DNA from: Ectobius pallidus
Lineage: Eukaryota; Arthropoda; Insecta; Blattodea; Ectobiidae
DNA length: 64,000 bases
Direction: 5' to 3'
Assembly (NCBI GenBank): GCA_964059195.1
Contig: CAXKWD010000007.1
Coordinates: 155,047,269-155,111,268, forward strand
Positions 1 through 11,154 of this stretch are shown here, piece by piece (position 1 is the stretch's first letter; each line of letters starts with the position of its first letter). The notes under the pieces were generated by a model. The model saw only the letters and a list, made by a program, of their open reading frames with translations, made no database searches and was not told the origin of the DNA. The position numbers and the translations under genes were made by a program.

Positions 1-126
1 AAAAAAAGTGAAAAAGTTTATTTTATATGTTAACAATAATTTGTACAATAGTAATATTTAATATTTTCTAACAAGAAGGATTATGTAACTCATAGGCCTA
101 TCACTAATTAAAATTTTTGCATATTA

Positions 127-1994
127 ATTTATTTCCATTTAATGAGCGTTACGGTCCAGACACCAAAAATGAGGACAAATACCCAGTGTTGACCCAAGTT
201 TTAAATTACCCATTAATTTGAACAATTTCTAGATTAAAGATGAGCTTAAAAGACAGACTGTGATAAACTGGATTTTGGAAAAAATGTTACAGTGAAAGAA
301 CTGGTTTTAAAATTAATTATCAACTGCATTACCGAACGTTAAGAGATGCATAGACAGTCATCCTATTTTGAAAAGGAACAAAACTGAAGTGGAAATGAAT
401 GAACTTGTATAATGTATTACAGATACATTTTGCTGAGAATTACTCACTCATTGCACAGGATGAATTAATTCAGTCAGCTCATTGGGCCCATCAACAAGCA
501 ACACTGTTCACAGCTGTTGCCTGGCTCGTCTACTTATTCATGTAAATGCGTAAAAACTCAATGTTCAGACAGGAACTCCTCTACTGAGCAATAGTTATGC
601 AATAAAAATATTTTTTCAGCTATAATTTGCTGTCTGGACATTCCTGAAGACAATCATTATGAGAAATGAAAGCAGAATTTGCTAATGTAGGCCTACTAAC
701 GTAGTTAATACAAAAATATTTTCTAATGGTTCAGCAGCACAATTAATTACTTTTTTTTACCTTTTTCAATCTATTTTTTTGGAAACAAGTTTCTCTAAAT
801 ATTGAATGTAATATTTAGGCACCACTCTATGGGAAAGTGTCAGTGGATGGAGTTAGAAGACAAAGCATAATGTTCGGATACAAGCGAAGAGCCAAAAATA
901 TTTTTTGGATACACCTGAGCAGTTTTATAATGTGCAAAAAAAAGTAGTGTCAGCAGTAAGAATACTATGGGTGCCAGCATGTGAAGTCAAAACCAGAGAA
1001 AAGGTAGTCTGGTATTTATTCTTTGTAGTCCCAACCTACAGAGCGCTGATTACTTTCAGGTTACGCCAACCAGAAATAAATTACTAGTTGGTCAGACAAG
1101 TTCAGGTGCTTCACCATGATAATTTATTATCACCCTTCCTTAATCATCAGAGTAAATTAAATTTTGTAATTTTGTCCTTGTCAAGCTGAAAGACATACTA
1201 GGCTGAGGTAGGCCTACTTAACACTATTAGCGATGATTACAGAATCAACTATACTAATTCCAGTAATACATCGACATGGATATGGTCTCAAGTAAAAGTT
1301 CATCTTTGTAGTACATGCTTCAGTCATTGTTTGTGTGGTCAAACTACCTACTGTCACTCATAATAGTGGATAATTTGTTTTTAATAGACATAATGAGCCA
1401 TCCTCATAAGCATTCACCATTTCTTAGTGACAACAGTTTTATAAACCCTATGAAAGGGCCTAAGTTTATGTTAAATTTCTTATTTTGACTAGTTAAGTGT
1501 TCATGGTTCCTAGATTTTGCAAAACATGTGTAAATTTTCAATTCTCTTAATTTGTTAAGTAATTCTCACTTGTGTGGTTTTACAGTGTCTGAACCGTAAC
1601 AGCATGTGTCTGGACCGTAACATATTTTGAAAATTTACTGTGTGTTAATTATTGAAAATTTGAGGTTGATCAATACTGCATAATTATCCTTGAACATTTA
1701 TAAAGAAGGAAAAAAATATGATTCACCATAAAGTTGTGACAATTCACAGAGTTTTGCATGTCTTTACAAAAATGACATGGGTAACCTTCTGTGTGAGTCT
1801 GAACCGTAACAGGGTACTTTTTATAAATTTCTTGAATGATTAATGGTGAGATGGGATTAAAAATATATCAGGGGTGAAGTACTATTTGAAGGCAATTCAT
1901 ACATATTATTAACCCTTCTGAAAATTTATCTTAACAATAAGTATGAGGACTCCAAAAGTGTGTAAATGTCTGGACCGTAACAATGGAATGGCTG
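127..1994. mobile_element. Non-autonomous DNA transposon with iterated CCGTAAC motifs (left end approximate)
   Basis: The right end is clear: CCGTAACAATGGAATGGCTG stops at 1994. The left end near 127 carries the inverted, decayed equivalent (CGTTACGGTCCAGACACC at 147-164). The motif TCTGRACCGTAAC recurs at about 1589, 1609, 1797 and 1968, so the element holds several internal copies of its own sub-terminal sequence. ATTT follows the right end and also occurs near the left end, which would fit a 4-bp target duplication. I see no transposase frame. The terminus CAGCCATTYCAT groups it with the elements at 6598, 9549, 10319 and 12617; the superfamily is not identified. Confidence 0.55.
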
Positions 1995-3133
1995 ATTTAT
2001 TGAACCTGGTTCCTTAAACTTTTTTGCAAGATGTCTTATGGTACTGCGATCAGGTATGGACCGTCTATCTGTAAACTTTTGATGAAATTTTTGTCTTGTT
2101 CTAGCACATGACTTTTTTATCCTCATGTAGCCTATGTGTTGTGTGTGTAGACCCATTCCTGCAAAGAATATCTTATTCTGGGCATTACATGTACAATAAA
2201 ATACAATACACAGATATCACACTGAAGAGAGTTACTGAAACACTGAAATATTACAGAGTTATGGACTGGACTTCACGGGTACACAGACAAACCCTGTACT
2301 GAGAGTCTCTTAGAGTCATAGCCTAACAATAACAATACACTCAGCTTTGTCAGCCTGATAAACAGCGCTGAATAAACAGCCCCGGCTGGTGCAGCTTCAG
2401 TTACAGAATGTGCTGACACACATGCCACGAGGTGCTGTGAAAGATTGTCCCTGTATAAGAAGTGAATAGCGTGGGGACCCAGAAGCGTATGTCAAAATTC
2501 GAAAACAAAAAATGATCAGAACACTCCACCTGGTGAGACAGTTAAGCTGTAAGTTACTTATGAAAAAATTACGCACCATAACACCTGTATGAAAATGTAT
2601 TTGGAAATTCAAGTTTCCACCATGATACCATAACTATAATACATTTATTACATGTGACATTACAGTAGCATAAACAGATTCTCATTATTTAACACAGATA
2701 AATTTTTATCGAACATGGATCCCTTTTGAAACCTTGAAAACAGTAAATCAAACTGCATAAGAAACAGCCTGTATTTAAAATAAAATCAGGTAAACTGATG
2801 TAACAAAGTGCCAGTATGTTTTTGTTTAATCAGTTATGACTGCAATTATGATATGCAGAATATGTTTTTTTTTAATTGATTTCCAAGTTAAGCTCCAGAT
2901 TTATTCATTAAGCAGGGCTTACGGAAGAAGAAAGGTCTACCATCTCGGCCACCTGGGTCATTTTAACGGTCTAGTTGGATAAGCGCATGTAAATCAATAT
3001 GTTTTTTGTCATAGCTACCTGTATTTTAATTTGCAAGGCGTTATAAGATCACAGTAAAACAATAGGCTATGTTGTCAAGATAACTGATTTTCATTTTTTT
3101 TATAAATTCTTTCGAATACTTATATTACCATAA
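1995..3133. other. No recognisable gene or repeat
   Basis: AT-rich sequence with only short open frames lacking protein-like composition. I see no splice-flanked exon, RNA gene or element end here. Confidence 0.5.
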
Positions 3134-3885
3134 AGTAGGCACTAAATTGAGAATTACTCCGAAACAGGTCAACCGATTTTATCCATTATGAATAGACGTC
3201 TTCCCATGGACATTATAAATGTGTATACCAAGTTTCATAAAAATCCAGTAAAGCGTATTTGAGTTACCGCATCTTTAAAATATACACTAAATTGGGTTTT
3301 ACTCCGGTACCGGTCTACCGATTTGGTCCAATATCAGTAGACATCTTTCCACGTACATTATAAATGGGTATACAAAATTTCAGGAAAATCCAATAAAGCA
3401 TGTTTGAGTTATCGCGATTTCTTATATATTAACATAAAAACACTAAATTGGGCATTATTCCGGTACTGGCCAACCGATTTGGTCCAATATCAATAAACGT
3501 CTTCCCATGGACATTATAAATGCGTATACGAAGTTTCATAAATATCCGATAAAGCGTATTTGAGTTATTGCGCCTTTAAAGTAGACACTAAATTGGGTTT
3601 TACTCCGGTACCGGTCAACAGATTAGGTTCAAATTCAATAGGGCACTTTTCATGGACGTCATAAATGGGTATACCAAGTTTCATGGAAATCCGATACAGC
3701 GTATTTGAGTGATGGCGCCTTTCTATTAGAAAGGCGGGTTCAATATCAATAGGGTTCTTCCCATGGACATTATAAATGTGTTTTCCAAGTTTCATGAAAA
3801 TCCGAAAAAGCGTATTTGAGTTATGGTACGTACAGACACACGGACAGACAGACGGACAGACATTTTTTCGTCCACCACACAATCT
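3134..3885. repeat. Degenerate tandem repeat, about 5 units of roughly 150 bp
   Basis: Each unit carries the same ordered phrases: CACTAAATTGGG, TTACTCCGGTACCGGTC, CCGATTTGGTCCAATATCA, TTCCCATGGACATTATAAAT, CCAAGTTTCATRAAAATCC and GCGTATTTGAGTTAT. The last unit ends in a run of (GACA)n at about 3836-3862. Some units are truncated, the one at 3720-3830 most clearly. A single diverged unit with the same ending lies at 15455-15605. Similar phrases ending in an ACAGACAGAC run are common in invertebrate genomes as transposon-linked repeats; that link is from general knowledge. Confidence 0.7.
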
Positions 3886-4209
3886 CATAAAGTACCATAC
3901 TGGCACTTAATAAAATCAGTTCTGTTTGTGTTAGTATATTCGCAAATTGAATTAATTTTGTCTGTAAAATCTGTTTGTTTCAAGAAAACGTCAAGAATAA
4001 GCTTCGACTTGACAGTATGCCATCAGCTGCCATCTGTTGTAGAAAACAAAACCTACAACAACTTGCTAACAGCTGATTGCTACAGTTAGCTGATTTGTTT
4101 ATTTTCCTTTCTTTCTTTTTTTATCTACAATCTCAAAATTTAAACATTATTTCAATATTGTGGTGTCTAAAAAACTAGTCATATCCAACTTGCCTGTAAC
4201 GGTAATTAT

Positions 4210-5563
4210 CAGGGCCCGGATTGTGATGACTGAAAATTGTTTGAAAAATGGCCTATAAAATAACCCTAAATTTTATAGAAAATGACTTAATAAATGTAAA
4301 GAATGACCTAAAAACTATTATTTTATTTATAAAAAATTATTATTGTACACACAAAGTTATGGACTAATTTGTACATATTTGTAAAAACTGTAAATGCAGG
4401 AAGGATGTTGTAGATCTAAAAAACTTTGATATTTGTTCTTGATTGAAGTATTTGAGAAGAAAGGTAAAAAAATTGTTTTTCAAATAGGTCCTACAAATAA
4501 GCTGCAATATTTTTACTAGCCCAGTAATTTATTTAAGTATTACCCATATGGGGGGAAAAAAAGGCACTAAGGCACTGGCGTATCAAACTTCGGCATTTCC
4601 TTTTGTGGTCTGCCGGATTAGGCTATATTATTGTTTATTGAGGGTAAACAGTAGTTTGCACTCTCAAATCCAAGCAGGTGGCAGACTCAGGTGCCAAGTC
4701 AATCTAATAACAAACAGTAATATAATACAAAATTTTGGCATTTCTTTGATTCTCGTTTCCAACTGAGACATAACACTTCAACACAGAGTGTGCAGGGTGT
4801 CCACTGGTCGGGAAAATCCGGGAAAAGGCCGGGAATTCCGTATGGTCGGGAAAATCCGGGAAAAGTCAATGAATTTGTTAAAATATCCGGGAAAATTCGA
4901 AAAATTGCAAAGCCGAACTAGAAGGGAAGAAAAGAAAACTAGAGTCCGAAAAAGCTGCAGCTGCTCTAGATGAACAAATTAAGTTGCTGAAGAAAAAAAA
5001 GTGGGATCAAAAAGACTTCTAGACAATATGAAGGTATATTTAATTTATTTTACTGTTCCTTACTTTTGTATCTGGTATAGCCTAAGTAATTACTGTTTGC
5101 AATTACTTTTGTTGCTAAAAGTTTTTCTTATTTAAAGTGTGTATTAATCCTATAATTTTTCTTAGACAGTTGTTAGAAAGTGCTCCATAATCATATTTTG
5201 GTCGAGAATTTCTGAAATGATCAATGAAAAGCAGGGAATAATTCGGGAATTTCTTCAGCATTACTTGGTGGACACCCTGGTGTGCCTTTCTTGTATGTAA
5301 CAAACAAGATCTGGGGACGACAAAAAAAAAGTTAATATACTCAATGTAAATGCACAAAAATTACTAAATAAGTAAGCAAATTAAACAAAAATGACAAAAT
5401 TACGATGTAAAATTAAAATAAATGCCCTAAAAAATAAAATTGCATAAAATGATAAAAAATGCATTTCTATAATCTAGAGGCCATGATTAGGATTTATCTA
5501 CAAGTTGGCAATGTCCATGCAGTATCAATAAAAAGATGACATGTCATTAGAATCCGGGCCCTG
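4210..5563. mobile_element. hAT-like non-autonomous transposon (CAGGGCCCGGATT ends)
   Basis: The left end is CAGGGCCCGGATTGTGATGA and the right end is its inverse, AATCCGGGCCCTG. The 8 bp before the left end (GTAATTAT, 4202-4209) and after the right end (GTAATTAC, 5564-5571) differ at one base, as expected for an aged hAT target duplication. The interior is AT-rich with repeated AAATGAC/AAAAATG phrases and no intact transposase. A second element is nested at 4793-5279. The elements at 32527, 45024 and 49930 have related ends. Confidence 0.75.
4793..5279. mobile_element. Nested hAT-like MITE (CAGGGTGTCCAC ends)
   Basis: The left end is CAGGGTGTCCACTGGTCGGG and the right end carries the inverse, CTTGGTGGACACCCTG. 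The motif CGGGAAAATCCGGGAAAA is repeated about three times just inside the left end and once more, inverted and decayed, near 5240. No convincing 8-bp target duplication survives: the flanks are AGAGTGTG and GTGTGCCT. Confidence 0.6.
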
Positions 5564-5880
5564 GTAATTACGTAAGATACTTGAATGAAAATTATTGAAC
5601 ATGCTTTACGAGTAAATCTCATTTCGTAAATATAACTCTCACAATATCTTATTAAATGTTAAAATTATAGGTTTGTTACATAATGTATAATTAACAGTTC
5701 TTTCAGTTTAGTCTGCAGAAAAGTTCTGTTACACGGTAATCTTTTTGAAGATTGAAACAAATGAGTGCAACGTTCTTGTGGCAAAATATTGTTAGCTTCC
5801 TTATGTTTTTTTTTTTTTAAAGTAAGAGAGCAAGGAAACAATTAGATTTAAATAAATAATGTGTAATCACAGAAGACAAG

Positions 5881-5886
5881 TTTATT
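5881..5886 (-). promoter_or_regulatory. Candidate poly(A) signal of the C-type lectin gene
   Basis: TTTATT on the plus strand reads AATAAA on the gene strand, 85 bases after the stop codon. No other element explains it, but the motif is frequent in such AT-rich DNA. Confidence 0.4.
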
Positions 5887-5970
5887 AGATCTTTTAAGCT
5901 CAGAATGCAATAATTCTTTTGCAGTGATAGAGTTGAAAATAATATTATGACAAGAAGTCTGGGTAATGCG

Positions 5971-6170
5971 TTAATCCCATGTGTGTGTAACACTGACAAC
6001 AGTTCCATGCCGAGTCTTCATCTCATGCTCACATATGAAACCCCATTGTCCAGTGCAGTCTTTGTTCACCAGTAATCCTGAGGAAAACACCGCACCACAC
6101 TTTTGGCTGGCATCATTGCTGGGTTTTCCTGGAGCCCACTTGTAGTATCCACTCTTATCCAGCCGTTTTC
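5971..6170 (-). CDS. C-type lectin exon 2 (terminal)
   Basis: Starts after TTCCAG and reads KRLDKSGYYKWAPGKPSND, then three of the four lectin cysteines. It ends with FICEHE, a short tail and the TAA at 5971-5973. The exon-1 peptide YLTIHG runs on without gap as in related lectins. Confidence 0.85.
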
Positions 6171-8462
6171 CTGGAATCAGAACAGTGCCATCATGCCCAA
6201 GGATGGCTCTAGGTATTTTGGTAACCTAGGCGAGAAATAAATTTGACTCCCCCCTAAATTGCCACCTCAATCATTCAGTTTTTTACCAATAGATTAAACA
6301 CGGCATTATTGTGTAAGTTAAATCTTCCAGCATCAATTCTGAAACTCAGGTAGCTACAAAGCTTCGGAGTACTGCCATCTTGTTTCCACCAAGCTTCCCT
6401 AACTGGGAGTTGGTAGTTTATCAGCCACTCCATCCTCCTGCTAGCTTATCTGGGAGTTGTCTTTCCAGACAGTTCTTGTCAGGAGATCTTGTCAATTCTT
6501 GGTCAACTTCCAGATAAGTTCTCTACCTGGCAGATAAATATGATATCAGGTGGTTATCATACAGGGCCTAGATATGTGCCAACTACCGTAATGGCAAACA
6601 GCCATTCCACGGAAAATGAGCCTGAAGTGTCCAGACCGTAACAACCTTTTAATATTAATTAAAAATATATGTCATCGTTGAAAAATTAAAAAATTAGTTT
6701 TCAGTACTAGTCTATTGAAGACACTTTAGGCTAACTTTCCGTGGAATGGCTGCAAAGCAGAACTAATAGAGAGAAAAATGGAATTATTTCTCCCAAGCTT
6801 TAATATGTTGAGGGCAAGCTAAATGTTCCTCTTAGGAACAAGGAACATAGAGCACAGACATCAACAGATTAAAGATCTCTAATAAAAAAAATCAGAATTA
6901 TTTGATTCTTGAGAGTTCTCAAAATATCACGAATCATATAGGCCTAAAAGGTATTCAAACAATTGAATGCTATGAGAAGCGTGAGGTGAGAAAAATTCTC
7001 GAATAATTGCACAGTTGTATCTCCATCTCGTATCATTTTGGTTAGCATGGTATAGGCTAAGTTTTGCAGGCAAGAAAAGCATACCTGTATATGAATGCAC
7101 TGCTACATGCTCATAGAGCAATAGAACGTTGCCTGATGGACGATTTTTAAACAGGCCATCGCACAACCAACAAGATAGCAAGAACACTTGTAGTAGAATG
7201 CCGTTAACACAATATCTGACAGCGCCTCATGAAACTAACACCTATTGGTGTGTGGATCACTGGATGGGTGAGCCATACCCATCTTGAGAGCCAATAGCAT
7301 GATATCCTGTAACAATAGCATTATATCGCATCGCGAGAAGTACTCAAACCCTGCATTCATTCGAGAACTCTTATATACTTCTATATACGAGGCGTGTCCA
7401 CAAAGTAAGTTTCCCTAAGGCTGTTTACACAAACAAAACAAAATTTCTTGGAAATATTTATTGCAACAGACATAGCAAGTGTTCAGCTATTTTTCAACAT
7501 ATTCACCATAGGAATTGAGAAATTTGTCATACCGTGGGACCAACTTTTGAACACTTGTGTCGTAGAAGTCTGCCGCCTGGGATTTGAACCACTGTGTGAC
7601 AATCATCTCCGCCTCTCGGTCATTCTCTGTCATTCTTTGACATTTCTTTAAGTGTAGGAAAAGATTAACATCTCTGGGTGCATGGTCCGAGCTGTAGGGT
7701 GGAGACTTCAATGCCTCCCTGCAAGTCTCCTGCAAAAGTTCAGCTGTAGTTCCACCCTATAGCCCAGACCTTGCTCCCAGTGATTGCCATCTTTTTCTAC
7801 ACCTCAATAAATGAAAGAGAATGACAGAGAAGCAGAAATGGTTGTCACACAGTGGTTCAAATCCCAGGTGGCAGACTTCTACGACATAAGTGTTCAAAAG
7901 TTGGTCCCATGGTATGACAAATGTTTCAATTCCTGTAGCGAATATGTTGAAAAATAGCTGAATACTTGCTGTGTCTGTTGAAATAAATATTTCCATGAAA
8001 TTTTGTTTTGTTTGTATAAACGGCCCTAGGGAAACTTACTTTGTGGGCAAGCCTTGTATATACAGGCACTAAGTATGTTACTTAACATGCAGATCCCAGT
8101 AATTGAACCTATAATGAGCAATGCTAACCACTTGACCATCCAGGTTGTCAATACTTACCGTGTATAGTCAGGTATATGTCTGGTGTGTAGAACTTGTGGT
8201 ATCCGAGGTGAGTGTAGTGCTGAGGATTGATACCAGTGAGGAGTTGCCTTATGATCTGAGCTTCAGCCTCTGAGTTGATGATGGCAAGATGTGCTCCGTC
8301 TGTCTCACATTGCTTCCATGCCTCTGCCCAGGTCTTGATGGTGCGGTAGTACTTGTAGAACCCCACACCAGGGAAGAGACTGTAGCCCTCCACAGGGGTG
8401 ACATCACCCACACAGGTAGAGCTCAGGATGGACACCCCGAGCAGTGCTAGCCAAACCTTCAT
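5971..8462 (-). CDS. Secreted C-type lectin (LPS-binding protein/regenectin-like), 2 exons
   Basis: Joining exons 8462-8159 and 6170-5971 (phase-1 junction: donor CACG|GTAAGT, acceptor TTCCAG|GAAAAC) gives 167 residues. A signal peptide (MKVWLALLGVSILSSTCVG) leads into one C-type lectin domain. The four canonical cysteines are present, in QCETDG, QKCGAV, KDCTG and FICEHE. The WIGL-like core reads HLGYHKF. The usual EPN/QPD sugar motif is replaced by GKPSN, and the WND calcium motif is missing (CTGQWGFIC), so calcium-dependent sugar binding is doubtful. Secreted lectins of this type act in cockroach haemolymph as pattern-recognition proteins or in leg regeneration; which role applies here is not shown. 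The start at 8462 is preferred over one 18 bases upstream because it gives a clean signal peptide. The 2-kb intron is full of transposon relics. Confidence 0.85.
6598..6752. mobile_element. Short MITE with CAGCCATTCC ends and 4-bp target duplication
   Basis: A 155-bp palindrome-like element. Both termini read CAGCCATTCCACGGAAARTKAGCCTRAAGT inward. CAAA flanks both sides (6594-6597 and 6753-6756). One internal GTCCAGACCGTAAC links it to the element at 127-1994. It lies in the lectin intron. Confidence 0.7.
6897..7375. mobile_element. Decayed repeat, first copy of a family also at 28352-29060
   Basis: Shares ordered phrases with 28352-29060: GATTCYTGAGAGTTCTY near the left, ATGAATGCAC, ACAATATCTGACARYGC, GGGTGAGCCAYACCCA, and an end in CATTCGAGAACTC. 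No coding potential. It lies in the lectin intron, next to the mariner relic. Confidence 0.55.
7388..8056. mobile_element. Fold-back mariner relic: two transposase 3' ends in inverted orientation
   Basis: The ends match in inverse: YGAGGCGTGTCCACAAAGTA on the left, the same inverted on the right, each flanked by TA. Both arms encode the C-terminal part of a Tc1/mariner-type transposase pointing toward opposite ends. The left arm (minus strand, 7735-7487) reads SSDHAPRDVNLFLHLKKC and later YDKFLNSYGEYVEK. The right arm (plus strand, about 7750-7960) reads YSPDLAPSDCHLFLH, then stops. Neither arm holds a full gene, so this is a dead, palindromic derivative in the lectin intron. Confidence 0.75.
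8159..8462 (-). CDS. C-type lectin exon 1 (signal peptide and N-terminal half of domain)
   Basis: ATG at 8462-8460; the donor CACG|GTAAGT ends the exon at 8159. It encodes the signal peptide, the PVEGYSLFPGVGFYKYY lead-in, first cysteine (QCETDG) and HLAIINSEAEAQ, typical of the first half of insect C-type lectin domains. Confidence 0.85.
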
Positions 8463-9367
8463 GTTTGCTGTAACATGCAAGTGAAATTATTTTAGCTTCA
8501 TGGATTATCAGCTGTGTCAGGATTAACGAATTATGTTTTCCCGAAAAGGATACATTAGATGATAAAGAGGCTGGCTTCTCCTAATTTTATTCAATCAATG
8601 AAGTCAAATTTATCAGTTTCCTCACATTAGGAAGAAATCCATCAGCCGTTATGGTTTTTCTGGTTATAATGTTGATGTTTTTTTAAATTTCATTGTCTAG
8701 TCACTCCTTATATTTATTTGTTTCTTGATCCTATGTTCTGTTATGAGTTTTGAGTAAGAACTTCATAGCTTACCTTTGTTTGTTGGCACTTGCTTCCAAT
8801 GGGAGCTTATCTTTAGAACCAGGAAGTTGATCTGTTCGATTTCAGTTGTACTGTTATCGCAAAAAATGTAAAGTAGCCCACACCTTTGTGTTTGGAACAG
8901 AAAATTTGTAAATATTATTTCTTCTAAAATTTCCACTTTTCTTATGAAGCAGGTGTAAACTCTGTGATATTCACCAGAATTCAACAAAAAGTACAGAACA
9001 GTTCCTTCATGTGAACTAGACCTTATACGTTATCAGCATTGTAAAGGTTACTAGGTCATCAGCAAACATCAGCTGGTTTGTATTTTTGCAACTGTCACAC
9101 TTTATTAGTCTCATTTCCTTGATGCACTAAACTATAGTTTCTTTCACTAGCTTATTCAATAACTTTTTGCATGTGGCTCTTTCTAATTCTCCCTTTACTA
9201 TTCCTTTCTCCATGAGTTTGAAGTCCACAATTGTACCGGTATTTTAAGCTATGGCTGTGTAAATAACATATTTGGCAGAATATGTGGACGAATCGTATTG
9301 CCCATCACCAACCTACCAAATCTCATTAATAGAAACTCTTGATAGAGTCTATTTTTTTAATTCCTAG
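8463..9367. other. Lectin upstream region; no clear elements
   Basis: AT-rich, with no open frame of protein-like composition. I could not pick out a TATA box at a convincing distance from the lectin start, and a non-coding first exon further upstream is possible. Confidence 0.4.
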
Positions 9368-9548
9368 TGTTATTCCACCGATGTGTATCTACCACTACAA
9401 AAATACTTTGAAGAAGACAGTCCTCCAGAGTGTTTGGAAAATGTGTTATTAAAGTTTGAACTAGAAGCTAATGATTCAGTAATTATTACCACACTAAGTA
9501 CAGCTCCAGGTTTTAATTTGAGACCTTTTAGTTTTTCATTTCGCACCT
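9368..9548 (+). other. Exon-like open stretch of unknown origin
   Basis: A strong acceptor-like string (pyrimidine run plus TTCCTAG) precedes an open frame reading DVYLPLQKYFEEDSPPECL and then ENVLLKFELEANDSVIITT. It ends where a transposon starts at 9549. The acidic, protein-like composition stands out from the surrounding DNA, but no donor site is seen and I recognise no family. It may be a lost exon or part of an unknown element. Confidence 0.25.
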
Positions 9549-10302
9549 CAGCCATTTCATAAAATAATGGAATTTTTCCCTCAAAGAGAGAAGTTATAAA
9601 ATTATTGCAATTGGGTGGTCAAAAGTAAGTTTAAAACCTCAAATTCTCTGAATTTTAAGGACTTAGGTGTATCTGAAGTGGTTTCATGTGTAAAATCTGT
9701 CGATTTACTTATTTATTGCATTGAGTTACTTTTTTTTGCCATTTTTAGCATGATTTTAACACTCTTTAATACCAAGTAGTCAAGAGTAATCAGCTATGTC
9801 CATTTTCATTTGAGAAAATATACATCTTAAGGTACAATTTGGTATAAGATTAACTTCAAAAAGTATGTGTGGTTAATTACTATGTAAAATAACAAACAAG
9901 GGAATTTTTGTCCCACCCGTAACGTCCCACCCGTAACCGTGATAGTTTTGTTAAATTATTATTAATGAGTTAAATAAATGTTTTGACAACCTGGAAACAG
10001 TTTATAATTTGTATTTAATCCCTCATACCTTCATTAATAACAACATTAATACCCTAAAAGTAATAGCAGAATAGAAAATGAGCTTTTGTTTTGCATCATT
10101 AAAATCAGTGTCCAAATTATGTCCCACCCGTAACTGATTTTGAAAAACAAATTTAAAATATTCATGTAGTGTGAAGGAGAAGGTATTGTAAATTTTACAG
10201 AATGTGAAGAACCAATTCTAGTTTATTATTTATGATATGTAATAAACAAAAATAGCTTCTATAATTTGTCAGAATGTCCCACCCGCATTTATGAAATGGC
10301 TG
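9549..10302. mobile_element. DNA transposon, CAGCCATTTCAT family, copy 1
   Basis: 754 bp, starting CAGCCATTTCATAAAAT and ending in the inverse ATGAAATGGCTG. ACCT flanks both sides (9545-9548 and 10303-10306), a perfect 4-bp target duplication. The motif GTCCCACCCGTAAC recurs at about 9910, 9924 and 10122, with a truncated copy at 10275. No transposase. Copies 2 and 3 follow directly. Confidence 0.8.
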
Positions 10303-10698
10303 ACCTATTGCTACAGCACAGCCATTTCATAATTACCAGTGGGACATTCTAGCATGTTATGAAACGTATTTTTCTTCATTACATATCGTAAATAATGAGC
10401 TAGAATTTTTCTGCTCATTCTGTGAAATTTAGTATGCCTTCCCCTCCATACTACACGGAAAACAATATTTAAAATTGATTTTAAATCTTTAAAATTTGTT
10501 TTTCAAAATCTATTACAGGTGGGACATAATTTGGACGAGATTTTAATGGTGCACAAAAACAGTTCTGCTATTTATGTTAGAGACGTAATGTTATTATTAA
10601 TGAAGGTATGAGGGATTATATATACAAGTTATAAACTATTTTCAGATTGTCAGAACATTTATTTAACTCTTACAATAATAATTTAACAAAAGTATCGC

Positions 10699-10702
<4 letters not shown>

Positions 10703-10744
<42 letters not shown>

Positions 10745-10749
10745 TATTT
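10703..10749. repeat. (ATT)n microsatellite, LINE tail
   Basis: About 14 ATT units followed by two TTTA units. It is the 3' tail of the minus-strand LINE. Confidence 0.85.
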
Positions 10750-10826
10750 ATTTATACTGGCGCAGTTAAGGCCATAAGGCCTTTTCTTCCACTGCACCAG
10801 TAAAACTATACATATCGTAAATAATA

Positions 10827-11154
10827 AAAAAATAAAAAAAAAAATAAACTCCGTGGCGCTACATCCCTGGAGGGACCTGGCCTACCACCCGACCGCTGCG
10901 TCATCTCCCGTAGGCAGATGGCAGGATTGGGGGGCATGTGGTCAACATGCCGACACCCACGGCCGTTAATGGTGGTTTTCTTGACCGGAGCCGCTACTTT
11001 TCTATCAAGTAGCTCCTCAATTTTGAATCACGAGGCTGAGTGCACCCCTACCAGACCTCCCTACCTCAGAAAAATCCGAGGAGGTACCGGGAATCGAACC
11101 CGGACCGACGGATCTGTAGTCAGCGATGCTAACCACAAGACCACGCCAGCGGAC
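10827..11154 (-). mobile_element. tRNA-derived SINE with 13-bp target duplication
   Basis: ATCGTAAATAATA occurs on both sides (10814-10826 and 11155-11167). On the minus strand the 5' end is a tRNA-like head with A-box-like GTGGTCTTGTGGTTAGC and a perfect B-box GGTTCGATTCC. A body with CACGGCCGTTAATGG and TAGGCAGATGGC phrases follows, and the 3' tail is T-rich. The body recurs at 17590-17720, 34760-34990 and 35041-35185, so the family is dispersed here. It has no protein product and would rely on LINE enzymes. Confidence 0.85.

Noticed and set aside
3565..3906. Minus-strand frame of 113 codons
   Set aside because: It merely runs through the tandem repeat at 3134-3885, whose unit happens to be open; no independent sign of coding.
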